Source: Geopseudomonas sagittaria (GTDB lineage Bacteria > Pseudomonadota > Gammaproteobacteria > Pseudomonadales > Pseudomonadaceae). Taken from it: a stretch of DNA of 64,000 bases. The position numbers and the translations under genes were made by a program. Of the stretch, positions 16,813-25,396 are shown one piece after another; position 1 is the first letter of the stretch, and the number at the start of each line of letters is the position of its first letter. A model generated the notes under the pieces. That model had not been told where the DNA came from. It saw nothing but the letters and a program-made list of their open reading frames with translations, and ran no database searches. The DNA is taken from the NCBI RefSeq assembly GCF_900115715.1, contig NZ_FOXM01000002.1, forward strand, positions 1 to 64,000. The letters run 5' to 3'.

Positions 16813-18696
16813 ATGCAGAAAAGAACAACAAGACAGCTGCGCAACCTGGGGCTCGCCGTATTCGGTGGTGCCAGCCTGAGTCTTACTCCCTTGGCCATGG
16901 CGGTGGCCGAGGAAACCCGCATCACTGGTTTCTACGAGAACGCCACCTACGTGCGCGACACGGCCGGCCTGTCGAAATTCCGCAACACCGTACAGGTCAA
17001 TGCCGACCGCCAGCTGGAAGATCGTGGAGGGCTGAGCAATATCAAGTTCCACGGGACCTTCCGCGGCACCTACGACGGCGTCTACGACCTCAACTCCAGC
17101 GAATACGGCAGTGGCGCGGGGGGCGCCATCCAGCTTGAAGACACCGGCAGCCTCAATCCGGCGGCTTCCGTGCCGCATGGCGGCGGCCTGAAACTGCCGA
17201 ATACCTTCGACGTGGCCAATAATCCCAACGAGGGGATGATTGTCCTTGGTGAAAACCTGCACCGGACCAGTGGTGGGGTGGGCTTCGGTGTACCGGTGCG
17301 GCCGTGCGACAAGGATAGCCGTGGCTGCATCGACGACTACCTCGACGCCAGTACCAACGACCTGCGCTTTCCCGAGTTTAACGAGCGCCTGGACTTCATC
17401 CGTGAGCTGTACATGGACTTCGACCACGACTTGCCCAACGGTGACATGGTCAGCTGGCGGGTCGGTAAGCAGCAGGTGATCTGGGGCCGTACCGACCTGT
17501 TCCGCGTGCTCGACGTGATCAACCCGATCGACTACTCGCGCAACAACATCTACGACGAGCTGGAAGACATCCGCATCCCAATGTGGATCGCCAAGGCCGA
17601 CTGGCGCATGGGTGCTGGCGAGGTGTTCGACGACCTCAACTTGTCGTTCGTGTGGAACTTCGACAAGTTCCGTCCACACAACCTTGGCCAGTGCGGTACG
17701 CCCAACTCGATCCTCGACGCGTCTTGTTTCTTTCGTGGCATGAACAACCTGTGGGAGAACGGCGGCACCGTCTCCAACTTCGCCTTTGGTGATACTGCCA
17801 CCGACTTCGGGCCCGGACAGATTGGTATCCGCAAGGCGCACATGCCGTCGTGGAGCCTGTCCAACACCCAGTTCGGCATGAAGCTGGAAGGGGTTTACGG
17901 TGACCTTGGGTTCTCGCTGAATGCGCTGACCTATCGCTCGCAGTTGCCCTCGCTGCGCGGCGGAATCCCGGCGCAGAACGGCTTCACCGGCGAGACCGGC
18001 GTGTGGCCAAGCCTGATCGCCTTCGACATCCACTTTCCTCGGGTAAATCTGATCGGCGGTTCGATGGACTACTACTCCCAGGCCATCGACACCGTGTTCC
18101 GCTTCGAGCTGGCGCACACCGATGGCGAGGAGTTCGCCAACACCCTGCAGACGCGACTGTTCTCCGAGTCCGACGTGACCCGCTACGTGATCGGTGCGGA
18201 CAAGAACGTGTTCATCCCCTTCCTCAACCCAGGGCGCGCCTTCCTGATCTCCGGCCAGCTGTTCGGCCAGCACATCCACGAGCACCAGGAGGAGAAGCGC
18301 GCGCTGGGCAAGGTCGGCATGCCGGACTGGGAAGAGAACTGGATCGCCACCCTTCTGTTCAAGGGTTGGTGGATGAACGACCGCCTCAGTCCGCAGCTGC
18401 TCGCTGCTCATGACTTCCGGGCCAAGGCCACCGCCATCGCACCGAGCGTCGAGTACTTGTTCAGCGACAACCTGCGCATCATCGCCGGCGCCAACGTCAA
18501 GGTCGGCCGCGGCGCCCGCGAGTACGACGACTGCCGCAGCTGCAACCCCTGGGACCCCTTCACCAGCGCTGGCCAGCCAGCCGGCTACAGCGTGGGTCTC
18601 GGCGGCTACGAGCCGCTCGGTCGCTTCCGCGCCGGCCCGATAGGCATGGCGCAGAAAGAAGACGAACTCCAGCTCACCATGCGCTACAGCTTCTGA
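16813..18696 (+). CDS. DUF1302 outer-membrane protein
   Basis: This 627-residue protein begins MQKRTTRQLRN with a signal peptide to about residue 32 (ending AMAVAEE). The rest alternates short hydrophobic strands and polar turns and ends in LQLTMRYSF with a terminal Phe, which suggests an outer-membrane beta-barrel. It matches DUF1302 proteins, which are nearly always coded next to DUF1329, as here. Several paired cysteines (CDKDSRGC, CRSC) may be disulphides. The start is chosen for the signal peptide and the GAGGAA ribosome site. Probably an outer-membrane conduit for the neighbouring transporter, by inference. Confidence 0.8.
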   Translation: MQKRTTRQLRNLGLAVFGGASLSLTPLAMAVAEETRITGFYENATYVRDTAGLSKFRNTVQVNADRQLEDRGGLSNIKFHGTFRGTYDGVYDLNSSEYGSGAGGAIQLEDTGSLNPAASVPHGGGLKLPNTFDVANNPNEGMIVLGENLHRTSGGVGFGVPVRPCDKDSRGCIDDYLDASTNDLRFPEFNERLDFIRELYMDFDHDLPNGDMVSWRVGKQQVIWGRTDLFRVLDVINPIDYSRNNIYDELEDIRIPMWIAKADWRMGAGEVFDDLNLSFVWNFDKFRPHNLGQCGTPNSILDASCFFRGMNNLWENGGTVSNFAFGDTATDFGPGQIGIRKAHMPSWSLSNTQFGMKLEGVYGDLGFSLNALTYRSQLPSLRGGIPAQNGFTGETGVWPSLIAFDIHFPRVNLIGGSMDYYSQAIDTVFRFELAHTDGEEFANTLQTRLFSESDVTRYVIGADKNVFIPFLNPGRAFLISGQLFGQHIHEHQEEKRALGKVGMPDWEENWIATLLFKGWWMNDRLSPQLLAAHDFRAKATAIAPSVEYLFSDNLRIIAGANVKVGRGAREYDDCRSCNPWDPFTSAGQPAGYSVGLGGYEPLGRFRAGPIGMAQKEDELQLTMRYSF

Positions 18697-18715
18697 TCAC
18701 ACGAGGAACGGAAAA

Positions 18716-20032
18716 ATGCATAACAATAACCTCTTCCGCCTGACCGCCCTGAGCCTCGCTCTGGTCGCCGGCCAGGCCCTGGCCGGCGCCGAAACGGTGA
18801 TCGAGAAGTCCTTCTACCCGTACAAGAGCGACGTGCCGAAGGCCGCCGGTCTGAGTGCCGGCATGACCATCAACAAAGGCAACGTCGCCCAGTTCAAGGA
18901 CATCATCGACCCGGCCTTCTACAGTTTCATCGAGAAGGGCTGGGCCGAGCTGAAGGTTGGTGAGACCACCTCCTTTGACCTGCACCCAAACTACGTCGAG
19001 GCCACCCGTAAGGGCATGGATCAGGTCAAGCTGGGTGGCAAGACAGGCGAGATTCAGGGCTGGAGCGCCGGACGACCGTTCCCGGAGGAGCCGGACGCCA
19101 ACGACCCGCGCGCCGGTGAAAAACTCGCCTGGAACTACAAGTACGGCTATAACTGGGGAGATAGCGCCGCCGTCTATCCGTTCTACTGGAAGTTCCGCGA
19201 CATGGACTCCGGCAAGGTGGAGCGCACAATCAAGTTCAACTTCCACTTCCTCAACTTCACCGGGCGGGTCAACCAAGATCCCAAGCCGGCGATCTCCCCC
19301 AACCCCTCGCAGCTGTTCCGCGGCATTTACGTCAACGTGCTGGAGCCGCACGACGTGCGCAACACCCAGCTGCTGATCCACCGCGCCGAGGACGACCTCA
19401 AGCGTGACAACTCCTGGCTGTACCTCGGCTTCCAGCGTCGAGTGCGCCGCCTAGCCACTGGTCAGGTGACCGACGCATTCCTCGGCTCGGACCTGATGAT
19501 CGAGGACTTCGAGGGCTACAACGGACGAATCTCCGACATGAAGTGGACCTACAAGGGGACCCGTTTCATGCTCATGCCGTTCTATAACCACAACGAGCTG
19601 CAGTTGGACAACGAGACCCATCAGGACAGCGACGGTTACAAGGTGGTGGCCTTCGGCGGCCAGGGCGGCTGCTTCCCCAATATCACCTGGCAGCTGCGCA
19701 AGGTCTACGAGGTGGAGTCCGCCCCGGTGGATGCCAGCCACCCGCTGGCCAAGCGTGTGCACTACATGGATGCACAGACGTTCACCGTGCCGCGCACCAT
19801 CTCCTATGACCGCAAGGGCACGCTGTGGAAGACCTTCACCATCGGCCAGGCCCACCCTGACCATCACCTGCCGGTCAACAAGGGCAGCGGGGTGTCGATC
19901 GACGACAGCTTCAGCATGATCGACGTGCAGGCCATGCACTGCACCTCCGGCCAGTTCAAGGGCGTTGTCGATGCCAAGCTCAGCCCGCCGGAGATGTTCA
20001 GCGTCCAGCACATGCGCGCCACCGGCAACTGA
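18716..20032 (+). CDS. DUF1329 exported protein
   Basis: This 438-residue protein has a clear signal peptide (LTALSLALVAGQALAGAE, cut near residue 23) and matches the DUF1329 family, whose fold is related to LolA/LolB-like lipid carriers. It starts 19 bases after the DUF1302 stop and is the last gene before a strong terminator. By inference it may carry a hydrophobic ligand through the periplasm between the MMPL transporter and the DUF1302 barrel. Confidence 0.8.
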   Translation: MHNNNLFRLTALSLALVAGQALAGAETVIEKSFYPYKSDVPKAAGLSAGMTINKGNVAQFKDIIDPAFYSFIEKGWAELKVGETTSFDLHPNYVEATRKGMDQVKLGGKTGEIQGWSAGRPFPEEPDANDPRAGEKLAWNYKYGYNWGDSAAVYPFYWKFRDMDSGKVERTIKFNFHFLNFTGRVNQDPKPAISPNPSQLFRGIYVNVLEPHDVRNTQLLIHRAEDDLKRDNSWLYLGFQRRVRRLATGQVTDAFLGSDLMIEDFEGYNGRISDMKWTYKGTRFMLMPFYNHNELQLDNETHQDSDGYKVVAFGGQGGCFPNITWQLRKVYEVESAPVDASHPLAKRVHYMDAQTFTVPRTISYDRKGTLWKTFTIGQAHPDHHLPVNKGSGVSIDDSFSMIDVQAMHCTSGQFKGVVDAKLSPPEMFSVQHMRATGN

Positions 20033-20052
20033 GTCCTTCCCACCCCAACAGC

Positions 20053-20084
20053 ACGAGGCCGGCATTTGCCGGCCTCGTCTTTTT
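20053..20084 (+). terminator. rho-independent terminator of the envelope module
   Basis: CGAGGCCGGCA and TGCCGGCCTCG form a perfect 11-bp stem with a two-base loop, followed by CTTTTT. It closes the DUF1302/DUF1329 operon 20 bases after the last stop. Confidence 0.93.
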
Positions 20085-20187
20085 CGAGTGTTCCAGATAG
20101 AAGGGTAATTTCGCTTCAGCTTGTCGTATCGGAACGCAATGGGGGAGTATGTGTTCGCGACGTCAGGCTGGGCAGGCCGGTACTCGA

Positions 20188-21561
20188 TTACGCTCGCTTG
20201 AATGTCACTAGATTATCTGCGTCCGAGCGGGTCAGCATGTTCAAGCGGTTGCCCAGCAAGCACCAGGCGGCGGCCATCTCTGCGGCGTAGCTGTGTCGCT
20301 GGTAAGTGCGTTTCACCTTGTTTTCCTCTGTGTGGTTGAGGCACCGCTCTGCCACCTCTGGCAGCACTCCTAATGCGGTCATGATCGTGGCTCCAGTGCG
20401 GCGCAGGTCGTGTGGTGTCCACTTGCCGCCAGGTAGCAGTAGGGCTTGTGCTTTGGCGCTGCGGCGGCTCATGGTGCCCTGCTCGAGCGTGCGTTGGCGG
20501 TCGCCTAGCTGCTTGGTCACGGTCTTTGGGCATACCGGGCCGCTGTTGTCAGTGTTCGGGTAGCACCAAGCAGATTTGCCGTTGACCTCTTGCACACGCT
20601 CGAACTGTCGGGCGGCGAAGGGTGACAGGGTGATGGTGTGCGCCTTGCCGTTTTTGCTGTTTTCGGCAGGGATCAGCCAGATGCCTTGCTTTAGGTCGAT
20701 ATGCTCCCAGCGGGCGGCTAGCAGCTCACCAATCCGGCAGCAGGTGGAAAGAGCAATCCAGATCGCCGCCTCGGATGTGGCCAGCAGGCCGGCCTCTGGG
20801 GCATTCTTGGCTAAGGTTCGAATTTCGTCGTCACTGAGCACTCGGTCACGTTCAACGTCTTTTCCGCCAATCTTGGCTTTGCGAATGCTGGCGCTGGGGT
20901 CATGCTCGATCAAGTCGCGGTCTACGGCAAAGCGGAACATCTGCCGCATTAACGAAAAGATCAGCTTGGCCATGCGGTTGACGCCACGGGCTAGTAGGGC
21001 GTCCGTCACTTCGGTGATATGACCTTTTTTCACGTCGGCTACTGCCAGCTTGCTCAGAATCGGCAGCACGTCCTTTTCGAACATCCGGCGCACCTCTGCA
21101 CCGCCGTCCTTGCGGTTTACCAGATCCACCCTTGCCCAGTGCTCGAACAGCTCGGCAACACTTTTGCGGGCAGCGTGGCGGGCTTGCTCCGCTTCAGTAG
21201 CAGCTTTCTCGGCAGCCAGACGCGCGAGCTCTGCATCACGGGCAGCAATACGAGCGGCTTCTTCGGCTGCCAAGTGTTCACGCAGGTCGGTAATACCGCT
21301 CAAATACAGGTCGGCTAGTTCGCGCGCGCGCTGGCGGGCGGCCTTCAAGGTTAATCCGGTGGTACCGTTACGGTCATAAGCACCCAAGGGGAGCCGGACT
21401 CGTTTCCCATTTGAGTCAGTGTAACGGAAGTAGAAAAGGCGATCGCCACTGGGCGTAATCCTGGCAATAAAACGGCCATACCCCTTCGGGGCGGATTCGT
21501 TTAGCCAGATATCTTTATCGGCTGGCTTGGTACCCATCTGCCGGTCGGTGATTTCGCCCAT
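20188..21561 (-). CDS. P4-type tyrosine integrase
   Basis: This 457-residue site-specific recombinase has the DUF4102 N-terminal domain (KGYGRFIARITPSGDRLFYFRY), an alanine/arginine-rich coiled linker, a SAM-like core-binding domain and the catalytic domain: Arg in STCCRIGEL, HDLRRTG box, and the late His and Tyr in CLNHTEENKVKRTYQRHSY. The ATG at 21561 is preceded by GGAG at good spacing; a GTG 12 bases upstream is an alternative. It faces a tRNA fragment about 160 bases away, typical for integrases that target tRNA 3' ends. All catalytic residues appear present. Confidence 0.93.
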   Translation of the reverse strand: MGEITDRQMGTKPADKDIWLNESAPKGYGRFIARITPSGDRLFYFRYTDSNGKRVRLPLGAYDRNGTTGLTLKAARQRARELADLYLSGITDLREHLAAEEAARIAARDAELARLAAEKAATEAEQARHAARKSVAELFEHWARVDLVNRKDGGAEVRRMFEKDVLPILSKLAVADVKKGHITEVTDALLARGVNRMAKLIFSLMRQMFRFAVDRDLIEHDPSASIRKAKIGGKDVERDRVLSDDEIRTLAKNAPEAGLLATSEAAIWIALSTCCRIGELLAARWEHIDLKQGIWLIPAENSKNGKAHTITLSPFAARQFERVQEVNGKSAWCYPNTDNSGPVCPKTVTKQLGDRQRTLEQGTMSRRSAKAQALLLPGGKWTPHDLRRTGATIMTALGVLPEVAERCLNHTEENKVKRTYQRHSYAAEMAAAWCLLGNRLNMLTRSDADNLVTFKRA

Positions 21562-21574
21562 GCCGTTCTCCACT

Positions 21575-21600
21575 GGTGACCGTTTGGTGACCGTTTGTGC
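21575..21600. repeat. tandem GGTGACCGTTT repeats before the integrase gene
   Basis: GGTGACCGTTT occurs twice in tandem at 21575-21585 and 21586-21596, just upstream of the integrase start. A third copy, extended to GGTGACCGTTTGTGC as in the second, occurs at 21837-21851 on the other side of the tRNA fragment. These could be integrase arm sites or control sites. Confidence 0.6.
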
Positions 21601-21723
21601 CTAGCTTTGGATGGATAATAGCGGAAACCAGAAGACAGTGATAAGAGAGAGGTCCAGCAAATACGGGCGTTTCAGAGCACATGCTAGGCTTTGGTGGTCG
21701 AGAGTGGACCATATCAAACCTAT

Positions 21724-21768
21724 ATGGGGTGCAAGGGGTCGAGTGTTCGAATCACTCCGTCCCGACCA
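21724..21768 (+). pseudogene. tRNA-Pro 3' fragment, probable attachment site
   Basis: The segment contains the 3' half of an anticodon loop and stem (ATGGGGT then GCAAG), a T-arm with GAGTG/CACTC stem around TTCGAAT, the acceptor strand CGTCCCG, discriminator A and encoded CCA. The loop implies anticodon GGG, so tRNA-Pro. The matching 5' half (acceptor CGGGACG, D-arm) is absent upstream. This is the expected scar of integration into a tRNA 3' end: the displaced 3' part at the far end of the element. By this geometry the element lies to the left and an intact tRNA-Pro should stand at its other end. Confidence 0.75.
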
Positions 21769-21786
21769 ACAAATCCCTACATTAGA

Positions 21787-21816
21787 GCCTGGTCAGAAAT
21801 GACCAGGCTTTTTTGT
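21787..21816 (+). terminator. terminator behind the tRNA fragment
   Basis: GCCTGGTCA and TGACCAGGC form a 9-bp stem with a short GAAA-like loop, followed by TTTTTT. Its place about 20 bases after the CCA end suggests the native terminator of the tRNA gene, which supports reading the right side as original chromosome. Confidence 0.85.
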
Positions 21817-22114
21817 TTGTGCGATTTTTACGTTCTGGTGACCGTTTGTGCTTGGCCACGCAAGGTGGCCACCCAAGGCAATCGCATGCAGCGTTGCGTA
21901 GACGCAATCGACCCATTTTCATGTAAGCGTACAAGCTGGATTTCGCACTGAGCCAGCCTGGCTGTTTGCTTTTTAATCAGAAGCCCAAATTTCCTTGATG
22001 CCAGTGTGCAAGAACCATTCATGCGATTGCCCTTTCCGCTGAGATCTGCCGCAGACTACTGCCAGCGCACTCGGTTAAAATCTCGCCCTTTGTCTCGCCT
22101 GCGAAGATTCCGCC

Positions 22115-24274
22115 GTGCCCACTTTGCGCCGTTTCGTCCTGCTTACCCTGCTGCCCGGACTGCTCAGCAGCCCTGCCGGGTGGGCTTCCGACCTGTTTCT
22201 GGACAGTGACGAGCCACTGCCTGCAGTGCTCACCGCCACTCGCCTCAAACAGTCCCCGGCGGCGGTGCCGGGCAGCGTCACGGTGCTTGATCGCGCACTG
22301 ATCGAGGCCAGCGGTGCGCGCGATATTCCCGAGCTGATGCGCCTGGTGCCGGGGATGATGGTCGGCTACAGCGGCTACGCCAAGGGCAACCTGGCCACGG
22401 TCAACTACCACGGCAGCCGCGCCACCGAGGCACGCCGCCTGCAGGTGCTGGTCGACGGCCGTTCGGTGTACCGCCCCGGGCTCGCCACCGTGGACTGGGG
22501 CGACATCCCGCTGGCCATCGAGGATATCGAGCGCATCGAGGTGTTTCGCGGGCCGAACACGGTCAGTTACGGCGCAAACGCCCTGATGGGGGTGATCAGC
22601 ATCACCAGTCGCCGGCCAGTCGACAGCCAGGGCAGCCGCCTGAAGTACACCCGCGGCGAGCGCGGCGTCGACGACTGGTACGCCAGCGAGGGTTTCCGCG
22701 CCGGCAGCGGCGATTTTCGCCTGTCGCTGTCGGGGCAGGAGGACAACGGCTTCCACCATACCGACTGGGGCGAGAAGTACCGCGACAGCCGGCGCAGCAC
22801 ACGCATGCAGCTGAGCGCCAGCCACAGCCTGGCGGACAACCAGGCGCTGGACTGGCAGCTGGCGGCCAAGGAGGGCAGCAACCAGCGCAACTACGATTTC
22901 GAAGACGAGCCGATGGTGGAGAACATCGTCGAGCCGGGCGACACCGACAAGGATGTTACCGCGCGCGACTTTGCCGGCTCGCTGCGCTGGAATGTCGACC
23001 TCGACCCGAGCCACAGCGTCCAGCTGCAGATCTACGCGCAGCGCTGGGAGCGCCGTCAGAGCTGGCGGACCTGCGATGTCGCCCTGGCCTTCGATCCCGA
23101 CGTGGCCCGGCTGTTCGCGATGAACCCCGAGTATGTCGAGGACGTCGCCGACTACATCAATATCGGCGAGGAACTTGATTTCCGAGTGCCGTCCCCGCCG
23201 CCGGGCAGCGCCGAGGAGGAGGTGCTGGGCTTCGCCATCATGAACAAGTTCTACGACGACCCGACGACCCGCACCGCAGTGTGCGGCGACGTCAACCAGG
23301 ACATCGACGAGACCCGCTACGACCTGGAGCTGCAGGATACCCTCAGCCTGACCGACAACCTGCGCCTGCTCAGCGGCATCGGCTACCGCCATGACCGCAG
23401 CGACTCGCAGACCTACTTCAACGGTCGCGTCAGCAACGACATCGGGCGGCTGTTCGGTCACCTGGAGTGGTATCTGACCGAACATGTCGTGCTGCAGGGC
23501 GGCGTCATGTACGAAAGCGACAAGCTCAGTGGCGAAACGCTGACGCCGCGGGTAGCGCTCAACTACCTGATCACCCCGCGCCACGGCCTGCGTTTCGTCT
23601 ACTCGGAAGCCATCCGCTCGCCGGACATGCAGGAGAACAACGTCGACTGGCGCTACCGGTTGAGCAATGTGACCGGCCTCGCCGGGCGCGACTCCGCCTA
23701 TGCCTTCGCCTACGCCACCGGTCCGGGCGATCTCGACCAGGAAATCATGCGTTCGCGGGAAATCGGCTACAACGGCCACTTCGATTTCGGCCTGAGCATC
23801 GATATAAAGGTGTTCAACGACGAAATCCACCGGATGATCAGCGAGCCGCTGGACGTCAAGGAATTCGTGCCGAGCAACAAGCACTGGATGTGGTTCCGCG
23901 GCGCCGAGACCGAGATCGACTGGCAGCTCGGCCTGCGCGATCGCCTGCGCCTGACCTACGCGTATGTCGACTTCGACGCCTCGCACAAGAGCGACCGCCG
24001 CCTGACCGCTCGCTACAGCGGCTCCGGCGGCTGGATGCACGACTGGGGGCGTGGCTGGTCGAGCGGCCTGTTCTACTACGGCGCCGACCTGCTCAACGAG
24101 CGCCGCTTCGAGCGGCTCGACCTGCGCCTGGCCAAGCGCTTCAGTCTGGGTCGCACCGATCTTGAGCTGGCCGGCGTGCTGCAGCAGCGGCTGGATGACG
24201 AGGCGCTGACCTGGCGGGAAAACCTCTACGACGACCGCCGCCAGGTCTACTTCAGCGCTCAGGTTGCGTTCTAA
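22115..24274 (+). CDS. TonB-dependent outer-membrane receptor
   Basis: This 719-residue protein has a signal peptide (LLTLLPGLLSSPAGWAS), a plug domain (about 35-155, with LVDGRSVYRPG and DIERIEVFRGPNTVSYGANALMGVISI) and a long beta-barrel ending VYFSAQVAF with terminal Phe. The start is a GTG. No transport or regulatory neighbour hints at the ligand, and no N-terminal signalling extension is seen. Isolated TonB receptors of this Cir/BtuB-like shape take up siderophores, vitamins or similar ligands. It is the first gene on the chromosomal side of the tRNA scar. Confidence 0.88.
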   Translation: MPTLRRFVLLTLLPGLLSSPAGWASDLFLDSDEPLPAVLTATRLKQSPAAVPGSVTVLDRALIEASGARDIPELMRLVPGMMVGYSGYAKGNLATVNYHGSRATEARRLQVLVDGRSVYRPGLATVDWGDIPLAIEDIERIEVFRGPNTVSYGANALMGVISITSRRPVDSQGSRLKYTRGERGVDDWYASEGFRAGSGDFRLSLSGQEDNGFHHTDWGEKYRDSRRSTRMQLSASHSLADNQALDWQLAAKEGSNQRNYDFEDEPMVENIVEPGDTDKDVTARDFAGSLRWNVDLDPSHSVQLQIYAQRWERRQSWRTCDVALAFDPDVARLFAMNPEYVEDVADYINIGEELDFRVPSPPPGSAEEEVLGFAIMNKFYDDPTTRTAVCGDVNQDIDETRYDLELQDTLSLTDNLRLLSGIGYRHDRSDSQTYFNGRVSNDIGRLFGHLEWYLTEHVVLQGGVMYESDKLSGETLTPRVALNYLITPRHGLRFVYSEAIRSPDMQENNVDWRYRLSNVTGLAGRDSAYAFAYATGPGDLDQEIMRSREIGYNGHFDFGLSIDIKVFNDEIHRMISEPLDVKEFVPSNKHWMWFRGAETEIDWQLGLRDRLRLTYAYVDFDASHKSDRRLTARYSGSGGWMHDWGRGWSSGLFYYGADLLNERRFERLDLRLAKRFSLGRTDLELAGVLQQRLDDEALTWRENLYDDRRQVYFSAQVAF

Positions 24275-24361
24275 GCCGATGGATGCCGGCCCACAGCCCG
24301 CGCCGGTTGCCGCTCATCGCTATCCCGTGGGCTGGTGCAGAACGGGTGAGGGGGACCAACG

Positions 24362-24394
24362 GCCGAGGAGGGGGTACCCGGCCTCGGCTTTTTT
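24362..24394 (+). terminator. terminator between receptor and T6SS genes
   Basis: GCCGAGG and CCTCGGC form a stem around a 13-base loop, followed by TTTTTT. It lies about 90 bases after the receptor stop and would end plus-strand transcription before the convergent T6SS operon. Confidence 0.8.
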
Positions 24395-24412
24395 GCCGGC
24401 TCTGATGCGGGC

Positions 24413-25396
24413 TCATCTGTCCGTAAACCCCAGTCTGCGCCACAGTCGATTCTGGTTGGGCCTGCGGAAGACCGCCAGCAGCTCGGCGCTGCTGACGCGC
24501 CGCTGCGCCGGGTCCAAGGTCAGCGCCGTGCGCAGGGCCGGCCAGCAGTGCGCCGGCAGCTTGGCCGGGCGCTGCAACTGCCGGTCCAGCGCCTGTTGCC
24601 GCGCCTGACGGGCGTCAAGGTGGCCGAACGGATGGTGGCCGCTGCACAGCTCGAAGAGCAGGCAGCCCAAGGCGTAGACGTCGGCGGCGGCGGACAGCGG
24701 CGCGCCGTCGAGCAGTTCGGCGGCGGCGTAGCGCGGCGTCCAGGCGGCGATGCGTTCGCGACACAGGCGCGGCAGGCCGGGCAGCCGGCCATCGACCGCC
24801 TGGCCGAGGCCGAAGTCGAACAGGCGCAGGCCATCGGCGGCGAGCAGCACGTTGCCGGGCTTGAGGTCACCGTGCAGCACGCCGAGGCTGTGCGAGTAGG
24901 TCACGGCTTCCAGCAGGGGCACGGCGATGTCGCGCAGCTCAGTCCACGGCAGGCCGCCAGGCCGCTCGTCGAGCAGCTGATCGAGGGTCGGCCCCTTGAG
25001 CAGCTCCAGGGTGATGAAGGCGCGCTGGCTGGCGCTGTCCACCTCGAAGCCGAACAGCCGCACCACATGGCGATGGCTTAGGCGGGCGGTCAGGGCGAAC
25101 TCGCTGTACAGCAGGGCGTGGGCGTCCGGGTAGTCGGCGCAGTCGGCGCTGAGGGTCTTCAGCGCCACCCAAGGCTCGGGGTCGCCGAACTGCTCGCGCA
25201 GCAGGTCGCGGGCGCGGTACACCGCGCCCATGCCGCCGACGCCGAGCAGTCGTTCGATGTGGTAGCGGCCGGTGAGCAGCTCGGGCAACGCACCGAGTGG
25301 CTTGGGCGGGGGGCGCGGTACCGGCGGAGCGGCGCTGGCGGCGAAGGCGAAGTAGGTCAGCCTGGAGGCCTCGGTCGCGGGCAGAACATCATTCAT
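24413..25396 (-). CDS. ppkA: T6SS-associated serine/threonine protein kinase
   Basis: This 327-residue Hanks-type kinase has the glycine loop GVGGMGAVY, Lys80 (VALK), the catalytic loop HGDLKPGN (Asp177) and DFG (194-196). The catalytic loop reads HGD instead of HRD. No transmembrane segment follows, so it matches the short soluble Stk1 of HSI-II loci, unlike the long membrane PpkA of HSI-I. It is the last gene of the operon; its ATG overlaps the phosphatase stop. In relatives the kinase/phosphatase pair adjusts T6SS activity, often through FHA protein phosphorylation. Confidence 0.9.
   Translation of the reverse strand: MNDVLPATEASRLTYFAFAASAAPPVPRPPPKPLGALPELLTGRYHIERLLGVGGMGAVYRARDLLREQFGDPEPWVALKTLSADCADYPDAHALLYSEFALTARLSHRHVVRLFGFEVDSASQRAFITLELLKGPTLDQLLDERPGGLPWTELRDIAVPLLEAVTYSHSLGVLHGDLKPGNVLLAADGLRLFDFGLGQAVDGRLPGLPRLCRERIAAWTPRYAAAELLDGAPLSAAADVYALGCLLFELCSGHHPFGHLDARQARQQALDRQLQRPAKLPAHCWPALRTALTLDPAQRRVSSAELLAVFRRPNQNRLWRRLGFTDR

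Noticed and set aside
21660-21768. A complete tRNA gene at the attachment site
   Set aside because: The T-arm, acceptor 3' strand and CCA are clear, but no matching 5' acceptor strand or D-arm is present upstream, so only a 3' fragment is reported.
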